From Phascolarctobacterium sp. (lineage in GTDB: Bacteria; Bacillota; Negativicutes; Acidaminococcales; Acidaminococcaceae), in assembly GCA_030540395.1 (NCBI GenBank), contig JAUNWI010000011.1, forward strand, positions 1 to 64,000: a stretch of 64,000 nucleotides of DNA. Reading direction: 5' to 3'. Numbering within the stretch: position 1 is the first letter of the stretch; each line of letters starts with the position of its first letter. Shown in pieces: positions 15,797 through 22,664 of this stretch. Below the pieces are notes generated by a model that was given only the letters and a program-made list of their open reading frames with translations, made no database searches and had not been told where the DNA came from. The position numbers were made by a program, and so were the translations under genes.

Positions 15797-16378
15797 TTAC
15801 AGCTTAGACATTCTCGGAGCGTCCACCATAACCTTCTTCACTTGCAAAATGCGATTCATTTCATGACGAACAGCATAGCCCCATTCTTCGTGAACCCAAT
15901 CCCAACGGGAAGTCAAGGTTTCATCAATTTCCTTATCACTGTATATTTGATGCTGATAGTATTTGCCTGTCAAAGCATTATAAGCTACAGCCTTGCCTCT
16001 CATGGTCAGCTTCACATAACGCTCACCAGAGGGGAAAACAGGGTCATCATGAAGCTCATCCAATTGTACAGCAATAACAATATCAACCTTGGCATCTTTC
16101 GCAATTTTTTTCAAAGCAGCTTCATTAGGAACCTTATTGCCATTTTTATTGGCCTCAATAATAGCAGTAATCTGGTCGTTATCTACTATAGTATAACCCT
16201 GTTGGGCATTAATCGTACCAATGGCGCTCTTATAAAAGATTTGATTTGCAATCTCATCTCCCTTAACATTATTAATCAAGGGAAGTAAAGCTATGCTGGC
16301 AGCTTCTGCAGCAAGAGCAGGAATAGTCAAGCACAGAACTAACAAACTCATTAACAAGTAATGGTACATTTTTTTCAT
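15797..16378 (-). CDS. Secreted protein of unknown function
   Basis: A 193-aa protein with a clear signal peptide (MKKMYHYLLMSLLVLCLTIP then ALAAEA) and a mature domain beginning SIALLPLINNVKG. The motif VDIVIAVQLDEL near residue 105-120 and the N-terminal strand recall periplasmic proteins of the TolB N-terminal/CsgG-like type, which start similarly, but I cannot name the family. It stands alone between the structured RNA and porin 2. GGAGG lies 10 nt before the ATG. No cysteine follows the signal, so it is not a lipoprotein. Confidence 0.65.
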   Translation of the reverse strand: MKKMYHYLLMSLLVLCLTIPALAAEAASIALLPLINNVKGDEIANQIFYKSAIGTINAQQGYTIVDNDQITAIIEANKNGNKVPNEAALKKIAKDAKVDIVIAVQLDELHDDPVFPSGERYVKLTMRGKAVAYNALTGKYYQHQIYSDKEIDETLTSRWDWVHEEWGYAVRHEMNRILQVKKVMVDAPRMSKL

Positions 16379-16450
16379 TCTCTACAAACCTCCCAACATT
16401 TCGTATCTACAATAATATTCTGACTGAATAGTCAAATTTTATCCCTGCTA

Positions 16451-16480
16451 ACAAAAACGGGACTGCCTTCGCAGTCCCGT
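16451..16480 (-). terminator. Terminator of porin 2
   Basis: ACGGGACTGC/GCAGTCCCGT 10-bp stem with a 4-nt loop (16457-16480), then TTTTTGTT on the minus strand. Confidence 0.85.
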
Positions 16481-16525
16481 TTGTTATTGTTTGCTTTATG
16501 TTCGCAAGTAGCTTTTCTAATTGAA

Positions 16526-17728
16526 TTAGAAAGTGAATACCAATTCAGACCACAGGGTTTGGTTGTCACCATCGCCTTCGCGAGCTTCCAGATCATAGTA
16601 CTTAACAGCAGCAACAATGTTCTTAGCTACAGTGTAGTTAGCACCAACTTCGAAGCCTTTGAAGCCATCGGTAGCCACATCATCTCTAACCAAGGTAAAG
16701 CCATCGCCTTTACCATAGCTGGAAACGGTCGGTTTCAGATAGGTAGCAGCCGGTTGATCAAAGTAGTTTGCATACAGGCCCCAAGAACCAACATTAGCAG
16801 CTTTAGCGCCTTTATAAGCTAAGCCAAATACATAACCATTGTTATCGCCATCGTAATCATCAGCATCACCGTTCAGGTATTCAGCAGACAATTTCAGGTC
16901 TTTAGCAACCTTCAGAGCAGCACCAACATTGTAGATTTCTTGACCGCAGTCGTCAACCTTGAAATAGGTTGCGAACACATCAACAACACCCAATTTGGTG
17001 GAAACGTCAGCTACATACACACGATCATCAGCTTCGCCAGTTACGCTAGGAACAGCTTTGCCAGCAGCCAAGGTCAATTGTACGTCTTTGCCATAGGTAG
17101 CTTTTACGCCGTCCATGGTTTGGTCCAGAACGGTACCAGCGTGCATCTTCAGGTCACGACGACCAGCGATAACCTTCACACCGCCCAGCTTACCTTCCAT
17201 GTAAGCCCAGTTCAGCTTAGTCTCGTCATCTTTGGCATTTGTCTCGTTGTTGTTGTTCTTGAGGTCTTGTTCGTTTTGGAAACGACCATTGTAAGTCCAA
17301 TCCTCATTTACTTTGCCACTGATGAACAAACGAGTACGCAGTTTGGTTGCATAAGCACCTTTGTCAGGAGCTTGATAGTGAGCACGGATTTGGCCAGTGA
17401 TCTTTACATTGTCAGCTTTCTTTTCCAGGTTAGCTACGCGAACGCCCAGGTTATCCAGCTCGTCAGCAAATTCAGCAGCCAGTTTGTCGCAGTTAGCGCC
17501 TTTAGCCATAGCTTTTGCTACGATTTGAGCCATTTCATAACGGGTCATCAGTTTGTCGCCGCCGAAAGTAGCGTCGCCATAACCTTCGATAACGCCAGCA
17601 GCAGCCAGTTTGGAGATGCTGTCATATGCCCAGTGGCCAGCCGGAACGTCGGAGAACGGGTTAGCAGCGTAAGCGGAAGCGGTTACGCCCAAAGCCATTG
17701 CCATTGCGAGTACTAAGGATTTTTTCAT
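16526..17728 (-). CDS. SLH-domain outer membrane porin (OmpM-like), copy 2
   Basis: A 400-aa paralogue of porin 1. The first 115 residues (signal peptide, SLH domain, coiled coil LDNLGVRVANLEKKAD) are nearly identical, while the beta-barrel differs and ends ELVFTF. Such pairs allow exchange of barrels on a common peptidoglycan anchor. GGAGG lies upstream of the ATG, the promoter at 17934-17962 gives a leader of about 200 nt, and a dedicated terminator lies at 16451-16480. Expected location: outer membrane, with the SLH domain in the periplasm. Confidence 0.9.
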   Translation of the reverse strand: MKKSLVLAMAMALGVTASAYAANPFSDVPAGHWAYDSISKLAAAGVIEGYGDATFGGDKLMTRYEMAQIVAKAMAKGANCDKLAAEFADELDNLGVRVANLEKKADNVKITGQIRAHYQAPDKGAYATKLRTRLFISGKVNEDWTYNGRFQNEQDLKNNNNETNAKDDETKLNWAYMEGKLGGVKVIAGRRDLKMHAGTVLDQTMDGVKATYGKDVQLTLAAGKAVPSVTGEADDRVYVADVSTKLGVVDVFATYFKVDDCGQEIYNVGAALKVAKDLKLSAEYLNGDADDYDGDNNGYVFGLAYKGAKAANVGSWGLYANYFDQPAATYLKPTVSSYGKGDGFTLVRDDVATDGFKGFEVGANYTVAKNIVAAVKYYDLEAREGDGDNQTLWSELVFTF

Positions 17729-17805
17729 TGTTTTTTCCTCCTCTTCAATGAGAGATATTTATTTATTATAAAATCTCCTTGCAGAGGCTCGCACTCCACA
17801 GCCCG

Positions 17806-17831
17806 GTAAGAGTTGCCTTGTTTCCTCTACC
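17806..17831 (-). promoter_or_regulatory. Conserved 26-nt leader motif of porin mRNA, copy 2
   Basis: Same 26 nt as 14739-14764, here followed by CCGG, which completes a longer pairing between GGTAGAG and CTCTTACC. It lies about 80 nt upstream of the porin 2 start codon. Confidence 0.6.
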
Positions 17832-17933
17832 ATGTGGGTTACTACCTTTGCCTCAGAAATTTTATAATAGCGGGGTGTATAGCAGCTCCATTGCGCCTGC
17901 CTATTGCGCATCTTTTCCAGAACTACTAGAGCT

Positions 17934-17962
17934 ATTGTATACTATATTCGTCTTCTCGTCAA
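17934..17962 (-). promoter_or_regulatory. Promoter of porin 2
   Basis: TTGACG (17957-17962), 17 bp, TACAAT (17934-17939) on the minus strand. Confidence 0.75.
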
Positions 17963-18047
17963 GGTATTTATCAGAAAATTTCTCTTAAACTTATCAAAGT
18001 TAACAGTTTTTCTTATGAATCAGTAGTTTATGCCATCACTTACACTC

Positions 18048-18302
18048 TCACTCATTGCCAAAATGCTTATTCCACTGCGCTATGATACGGGTTTTATTTT
18101 GTGCAATAAAGCGAAGTATTTTGAGCAAATCACTTTCCGGAATTTTACCTTTGTTGTGTTCCAAGATGACTTTTTCACCAACCCATATTTTAGTGTCATT
18201 TTCACTTGGTCTGCCTTTGCCAACGTGCACATGTACAGGCTCAGAACCATCTCCCGACCAAAAATAAATAGTATACCCTAACAATTTATACAGCGTCGGC
18301 AA
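18048..18302 (-). CDS. DUF4160 domain protein
   Basis: About 84 aa with the DUF4160 core: start PTLYKLLGYTIYFWSGDG, then the HVHVGKGRPS motif where most members have PHFHV. I chose the TTG at 18302 because AAGGAGG lies 8 nt upstream and family members begin MPT; a GTG at 18320 overlaps that site. It overlaps the preceding gene by 17 nt. DUF4160 and DUF2442 genes commonly occur as a pair; the function is unknown, with a possible link to small toxin-antitoxin-like modules. Confidence 0.8.
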   Translation of the reverse strand: MPTLYKLLGYTIYFWSGDGSEPVHVHVGKGRPSENDTKIWVGEKVILEHNKGKIPESDLLKILRFIAQNKTRIIAQWNKHFGNE

Positions 18303-18606
18303 GCTTAGGACCTCCTTCACGAGCCATTTCCCAAATCAGCGCTTCGTTGTCTGTGGCAAAGTCTTTTAAATCAAGTATTTCTTCCTTTGTAAGTCCTTCC
18401 GTAGCAACTGTATCCAAATCTGGCAAAGAAATCTGTAAAAAAGCAAAACCATCGTCTGTGGGACGCTCAAAATATACATCTATGTGCTCACCATTATTAT
18501 CCCTACGAATGTCATTGAAGGTTACTAATGTACCATCTGCAAACTCGACATATACATGCTTCATGAGATTTACCTCCGAACTATTTATTCGGATATATTT
18601 TATCAT
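18286..18606 (-). CDS. Small partner of DUF4160 protein (DUF2442-like)
   Basis: A 106-aa acidic protein; the strand VYVEFADGTLVTFNDI and its position just before a DUF4160 gene suggest a DUF2442-like partner, but the rest (FLQISLPDLD, then a helical tail) is unusual. Two in-frame starts each have a strong ribosome site: ATG 18606 with AGGAGG, and ATG 18564 with GGAGG 8 nt upstream. Either may be used. Confidence 0.6.
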   Translation of the reverse strand: MIKYIRINSSEVNLMKHVYVEFADGTLVTFNDIRRDNNGEHIDVYFERPTDDGFAFLQISLPDLDTVATEGLTKEEILDLKDFATDNEALIWEMAREGGPKLADAV

Positions 18607-18683
18607 AGTTTACCTCCTAAAAAAAGCCACATTGATTTTATCTACACTTCTCGTACCAACCTGGTCAATTAAATCTAATATGG

Positions 18684-18715
18684 CAAAACCATGCCGAGAG
18701 TATTCCCGGCATGGT
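18684..18715 (-). terminator. Terminator of the pseudopilin operon
   Basis: ACCATGCCG/CGGCATGGT stem (18688-18715) followed by TTTTGCC on the minus strand. Confidence 0.75.
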
Positions 18716-18778
18716 TCGCCTGTGCCAATTTGCCAATTGTCAATAATAGAAAATTGAGGTTATGCAATGACTCGATGC

Positions 18779-19684
18779 TCAGTTCGTGAACGCGCAGGAT
18801 GTAAACGGCGCTACCACGTCCGCATCCGCGCTAAATTCAGAAGCACCCTTGAAAATTATTTTATTGGCCAAAATCAAGCCCTTAATCCTGCAGCCGCTGC
18901 CGATAGTCACCGTGGCGTAAGCATGAATGAAGGCCTTATCCATGCGCACGTTGTTGCCAATGGTAATATTTCCCTTTTGGCTGTACATGACCAAGCGGTC
19001 TGGAAAGCTTGAGCCTGCACCAATATCAATGCCGGATTTGTTGATAAAAACCGTGTCCCCCAAATAGCGGCCATTGCCTTTAAAGGTAAAGGTCTTATCC
19101 AAATCCAGATAGGTAAAATGCCTGCTCAAGCCCTCGTTGAGCGCCGTCTCCGCCGTAATGTCGCTGGCGGCCTTGTTATAGAAAAACCTTACCACCGGAA
19201 GCTTTACTTCTTCTGTGCTTGCTTGTTTATATACTGCTTCCGAGGGCAGGTATTCCAGCCCCGTCGCCGTCTTGCTGGCCAGGGCATACTGCCCGGCCAG
19301 CAATCTTTGCGGCTCGGCAAAGTCCAGTGTCAGCTGGCACAGCCGCTGTACTGCGCTACCTTGAGCAGCGGCTGTGCTCTTGACCTCTAAAAACCTGATG
19401 AGTCCATCAGTGGACTTTTCCACCTTGGCGTTAACGTTGACGCCCGCATGCCCGGGCTCCAGCTCCCCTGTAAAGAGAGCATGGCTTCCCACTGCCAAGT
19501 CACTATCCTTAAGCGACACGAAATACGAATTATTCAGATGGCGTAGCTGCTGCCCCAGTAGCCTGCGCTGAACCTTGTCCAGCTCATGGCGGCTCAAAAG
19601 CAGCCCCAGCTGCGCCAGCAAGGCCAGCACCAGCGCCACCAGAAGCAAATAAATGCTGATGCTGCCCCGTTCACCCTTCTTCAT
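18779..19684 (-). CDS. Pilin-like membrane-anchored protein with beta-helix tail
   Basis: About 301 aa. A short basic start (MKKGERGS) and one transmembrane helix (ISIYLLLVALVLALLAQL) resemble PilX/ComGG-type minor pilins, although the classical G-F-T-L-x-E site is replaced by GSISIYL. The C-terminal part (about 200-285) has repeated GDTVFI, SGIDIGAG, GNITIGNNV, ATVTIGSG and LILANKIIF strands, like a bactofilin or hexapeptide beta-helix. ATG 19684 has GAGAGG 6 nt upstream and overlaps the preceding gene by 14 nt. Last gene of the pilus operon; may sit at the pilus tip or in the periplasm. Confidence 0.65.
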   Translation of the reverse strand: MKKGERGSISIYLLLVALVLALLAQLGLLLSRHELDKVQRRLLGQQLRHLNNSYFVSLKDSDLAVGSHALFTGELEPGHAGVNVNAKVEKSTDGLIRFLEVKSTAAAQGSAVQRLCQLTLDFAEPQRLLAGQYALASKTATGLEYLPSEAVYKQASTEEVKLPVVRFFYNKAASDITAETALNEGLSRHFTYLDLDKTFTFKGNGRYLGDTVFINKSGIDIGAGSSFPDRLVMYSQKGNITIGNNVRMDKAFIHAYATVTIGSGCRIKGLILANKIIFKGASEFSADADVVAPFTSCAFTN

Positions 19685-20207
19685 CAAAAACCTCTCCATT
19701 ATAGCAGCGATAAATTTGCTCCCAGTGGCGCTGCCTGCCGCTGCCTTGAGTGTTGGCCAAAGTAAAGCTGATGCGCAGGCTATTGTCGTTAAGCTTGGCG
19801 GCCTGCCACTGGCTGACCTCCACACCGGCAATAAACAGGGGATTGGTGCCCTTGCCATTGCCGGTGGTGGTCTGCAAATACAGGCCGCCGTTGCGACAAT
19901 ACAGCAGCAGCTTTTTGTTGCCCATAATCGTATCCAGCTCCAGCTCCCCCGTGCTCTTAATATGGATGGCGGTGGCGTTGTAGCCCAAATGGCGTTCCAA
20001 AAGGCTTTGCATATAGCCCCCGGCCTGCTGCAGCGCCAGCTGCTCCTGCAGGCGCTGCCAGCTTAAGGCCGTGCGTCCCAGCCCCGTGCAGACCAAGGCC
20101 GCCAGCACCGCTCCCGCCGCCAGGCTAAAAACATACTCCATGAGCAAAAAGCCTTTTTGCTCAGGCGCTGCCTTTCTAAAGTGAGCAAAAACATTTTGCT
20201 TAAGCAC
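19671..20207 (-). CDS. Minor pseudopilin-like protein
   Basis: About 178 aa from GTG 20207. A prepilin-type segment EQKGFLLMEYVFSLAAG carries the conserved glutamate at +5 after the glycine, followed by a hydrophobic helix and a globular domain ending QIYRCYNGEVF, as in GspJ/ComGF-type minor pilins. The start is uncertain: no good ribosome site is visible and translation is probably coupled to the preceding gene (stop at 20242). The reading frame is open further upstream, but that part overlaps the previous gene and does not look like protein. Confidence 0.6.
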   Translation of the reverse strand: MLKQNVFAHFRKAAPEQKGFLLMEYVFSLAAGAVLAALVCTGLGRTALSWQRLQEQLALQQAGGYMQSLLERHLGYNATAIHIKSTGELELDTIMGNKKLLLYCRNGGLYLQTTTGNGKGTNPLFIAGVEVSQWQAAKLNDNSLRISFTLANTQGSGRQRHWEQIYRCYNGEVFDEEG

Positions 20208-20241
20208 TAAGCGCAGCCAGTGAGCGTAAGAGCAGCTTTGC

Positions 20242-20538
20242 TCATGGCCTTGCTTCCACCAGCGAGCACAGCTGCCTGCCGCCCTGCTTGTCATACACAC
20301 GCACCTCCACATACCCATAGCCATTTTGCTCACTCTCCTCCTGCTCCAGCCAATAAGCCTCTTGCTCCAGCCCTGCGGCGCCCCTTTGGGCCGCCTGCCA
20401 GGATTCGTCCAGCTGCAGGGCCCGCTGCTGCACGGCGAGGCAGGCGGCAAAGCCTTGGGCAGCAGCGGCCAGCAGCACGCAGCCAAAGCCAAGGCACAGC
20501 AGCTCGTATACCAAAAAGAAGCCTCTATTGCGCTTCAT
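20242..20538 (-). CDS. Small pseudopilin-like protein
   Basis: A 98-aa protein with an N-terminal prepilin-like helix (MKRNRGFFLVYELLCLGFGC) including glycine, phenylalanine and a glutamate in a shifted position, then a short globular part with EVRVYDKQG. It overlaps the preceding gene by 14 nt. Similar in place and size to ComGE/GspI-type proteins. Confidence 0.55.
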   Translation of the reverse strand: MKRNRGFFLVYELLCLGFGCVLLAAAAQGFAACLAVQQRALQLDESWQAAQRGAAGLEQEAYWLEQEESEQNGYGYVEVRVYDKQGGRQLCSLVEARP

Positions 20539-21013
20539 AAGCTAGCACCCTTCCCGTTACCGGCTGCACATCCACCTGATAGGCAAAGCCAGCCAATTCT
20601 CTGTGACGCAAGCGATAATAGCCGCTGGCCGTGGGCGCACCATTTTGACTAAAGGCCATTCTAGCCAGCACCGCGTCAAAATACACACCCTCGCAGGCGT
20701 AGTCCGCAAAGCGCACGGAGCTGGTGGCAACGCCCTTGGTGGTCAGGTAATAGCCTGCACGGTCAGCAGTGGGCTTTAAGTCGTGAGCGCTGGCATCGGT
20801 CTGAAACAGCGCCTGCTGCTGCAGCTGGCGCAAATCGCTGGCCAAAAGCTGTGCGCTCAGGCGCACCTGCTCCCTGTGATAATGGCGCCACAGCCTGTCG
20901 CTCTGCACAAAGACGAAGCTTGAAGCAACCATGATGCCTGCCACAAGCGCCAAAAGCTCCAGCAAAACGAAGCCTCGCTGCTTACTTAGTCTCTGGTTGA
21001 GCAGGTGTGACAT
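20525..21013 (-). CDS. Prepilin-type N-methylation protein (ComGD/GspH-like)
   Basis: A 162-aa protein: basic leader, cleavage-site motif QRGFVLLELLALVAG with glutamate at +5, a single helix, and a beta-rich C-terminus. It overlaps the end of the major pilin gene by 32 nt. Expected to be processed by a PilD-type peptidase, which is not encoded in this window. Confidence 0.7.
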   Translation of the reverse strand: MSHLLNQRLSKQRGFVLLELLALVAGIMVASSFVFVQSDRLWRHYHREQVRLSAQLLASDLRQLQQQALFQTDASAHDLKPTADRAGYYLTTKGVATSSVRFADYACEGVYFDAVLARMAFSQNGAPTASGYYRLRHRELAGFAYQVDVQPVTGRVLAYEAQ

Positions 21014-21383
21014 CTGCCTTGCTTGCCGGCGAGCTTACTGCGGTGCCGCTGGCATTTTTACCTGTTAACGAATAATCAGCACCATTAACATCAGGAGTAT
21101 ACGTCAAGCCATCCCCCGTAGCATCCTTAAACTCCAGCTTGCCTCCTAAATAGCTGCTATCCAAATCCGCTAATTTTCCAGGCACCTTGCCCGTATCCAT
21201 GCGATAAACCAGAATAGCCTGGTCGATGGCAGCCAAGTCATTGCTAAGCTTGGCGTTTTTAACCCTGTCATTGGCGCCCGACAGGGAGGGCATGAGCATG
21301 GTGGCCAAAATGCCGATTAAAGCGGCAGCTGCCACCACCTCGATAAGGGTAAAGCCCCTTTGACTACGCATTGTTGTTACCAT
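20982..21383 (-). CDS. Major pseudopilin (GspG/ComGC-like)
   Basis: A 133-aa protein with a textbook prepilin leader, SQRGFTLIEVVAAAALIGIL, glutamate at +5. The region DAILVYRMDTGKVPGKLADL followed by YLGG resembles the GspG/PulG C-terminal layout of Firmicute and Negativicute type IV pili. GGAGG lies 7 nt before the ATG. The tail is rich in A, P, K, T. It follows the PilC platform gene by 26 nt. Confidence 0.85.
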   Translation of the reverse strand: MVTTMRSQRGFTLIEVVAAAALIGILATMLMPSLSGANDRVKNAKLSNDLAAIDQAILVYRMDTGKVPGKLADLDSSYLGGKLEFKDATGDGLTYTPDVNGADYSLTGKNASGTAVSSPASKADVTPAQPETK

Positions 21384-21408
21384 AATAATCCTCCTTTTCT
21401 TGCTTTGC

Positions 21409-22452
21409 CTATTCTGGCAGAGCGGACAACATTTCTAGCAGCGGCCCCAGCACGGTACAGACTACAGCAGCAATAATTACTGCCACAAAAAGCAGAAGCA
21501 AAGGCGCCAAAATCTCTCTTAGCTTGGCAATTTTGTTCTGCATATCCTGCTGCCTGAGGGTGGCCGCCTCCCGCAGCATGGCAGGCAAGCAGCCCGTAGC
21601 CGCACCTACGCTGATTAAGTCCAGCGTCAGTGGCGAAAGCAGGCCCCGCACCCCCGCCATGGAGGTGGTAATATCTGTGCCACGCTGCAATCTGCTATCC
21701 AAAACTAAAAGCTGCTGTTTGAAATTACTGCCCGCCATGGTTGTGGCAATGGTTTGGACGGCGACAGTAATATTTAAGCCACTGTCCAAAAGCAATGCCA
21801 ATAGCTTGCAAAAGCGAATTTCCGAAAGCAGGCCATAAAAATTGCCGCACCAGCGCTTCCCCAGCAGCCACAGGGTAAGTCTTTTGCCATAGATGGCCAA
21901 AGCTATAGCTGCTACTGCAAGCAGCGCCACTAGCAGCAAGGGCTGAGCCAGCAAAAAATGGTGTACTGCTAGGAGCAGCTCCATGCTGTTAGTTGGCTGC
22001 ATGTGCATGCCCTGATAGACCGATGCCAGCATGGGCAGCACGTATAGCAAGAAGAAGAGCAAAACGCCCAAGGCCGCCGCCAACAAAAACAGGGGATAAA
22101 GCGCTGCCTTCAGCACAAAGCTGCGCAGCTCCTCCTGCTGCTGATAATAGTCTGCCAGCTCCTCCAGCACCGCCCCCAGCTCACCGCTGAGCTCGCCGGC
22201 ACGCACCAGCTGCACTGTCAGGTCCGGAAACAGCTCCTGCTCCGCAGCCATGGCTTCCGCCAGGCTGCTGCCATGACGCAAAAGCTGGTACAAATGCAAA
22301 CAGACTAAATGCAGCCTTGCATCCAGCCTTTGGCGCAAAAGCTCCATGGCTGATAAAAGAGGCAGGCCGCTTTGCAAAATCAAGGCCAGCTGTCGCAAAA
22401 ACAAAATCCGCTCCCGCCGGGTAAAAGCACGTCCGTGCAAAATCTTTATCAC
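21409..22452 (-). CDS. Type II secretion/type IV pilus platform protein (PilC/GspF)
   Basis: A 347-aa inner-membrane protein with two GspF domains: LILQSGLPLLSAMELL near residue 30-45 and LALLLDSGLNITVAVQTIA near 215-235, each followed by transmembrane helices, ending LGPLLEMLSALPE. It recruits the assembly ATPase to the pilus base. The first codon is GTG or a nearby alternative after GAGGAGG. No PilB or PilT ATPase is present in the window, so the motor must lie elsewhere. Confidence 0.85.
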   Translation of the reverse strand: MIKILHGRAFTRRERILFLRQLALILQSGLPLLSAMELLRQRLDARLHLVCLHLYQLLRHGSSLAEAMAAEQELFPDLTVQLVRAGELSGELGAVLEELADYYQQQEELRSFVLKAALYPLFLLAAALGVLLFFLLYVLPMLASVYQGMHMQPTNSMELLLAVHHFLLAQPLLLVALLAVAAIALAIYGKRLTLWLLGKRWCGNFYGLLSEIRFCKLLALLLDSGLNITVAVQTIATTMAGSNFKQQLLVLDSRLQRGTDITTSMAGVRGLLSPLTLDLISVGAATGCLPAMLREAATLRQQDMQNKIAKLREILAPLLLLFVAVIIAAVVCTVLGPLLEMLSALPE

Positions 22453-22564
22453 CTCCTCGCCCTTAATAATACTACTTTTACAAATTTTCTGTATAAATAG
22501 TTTTTGTCACAAATGAAAAATCCCTGTGAACTAGCCCAGGGTAAAAAGGGTCTTTTTAGGCAGC

Positions 22565-22603
22565 AAAAAATCCCGCCCAACCCTGCTAATGGGTTGGGCG
22601 GGA
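22565..22603 (-). terminator. Terminator of ftsH
   Basis: TCCCGCCCAACCC/GGGTTGGGCGGGA 13-bp stem (22571-22603) followed by six T's on the minus strand. Confidence 0.9.
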
Positions 22604-22664
22604 CTTGCAGTAAATTGTTTATTTTTGGTAATGACACACTTTTGCCACAAAGGTTTCACATTTT

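Noticed and set aside
20208-20492. N-terminal extension of the minor pilin reading frame
   Set aside because: It overlaps the preceding pilin-like gene in another frame and gives Trp/Arg/Pro-rich sequence with no pilin features.
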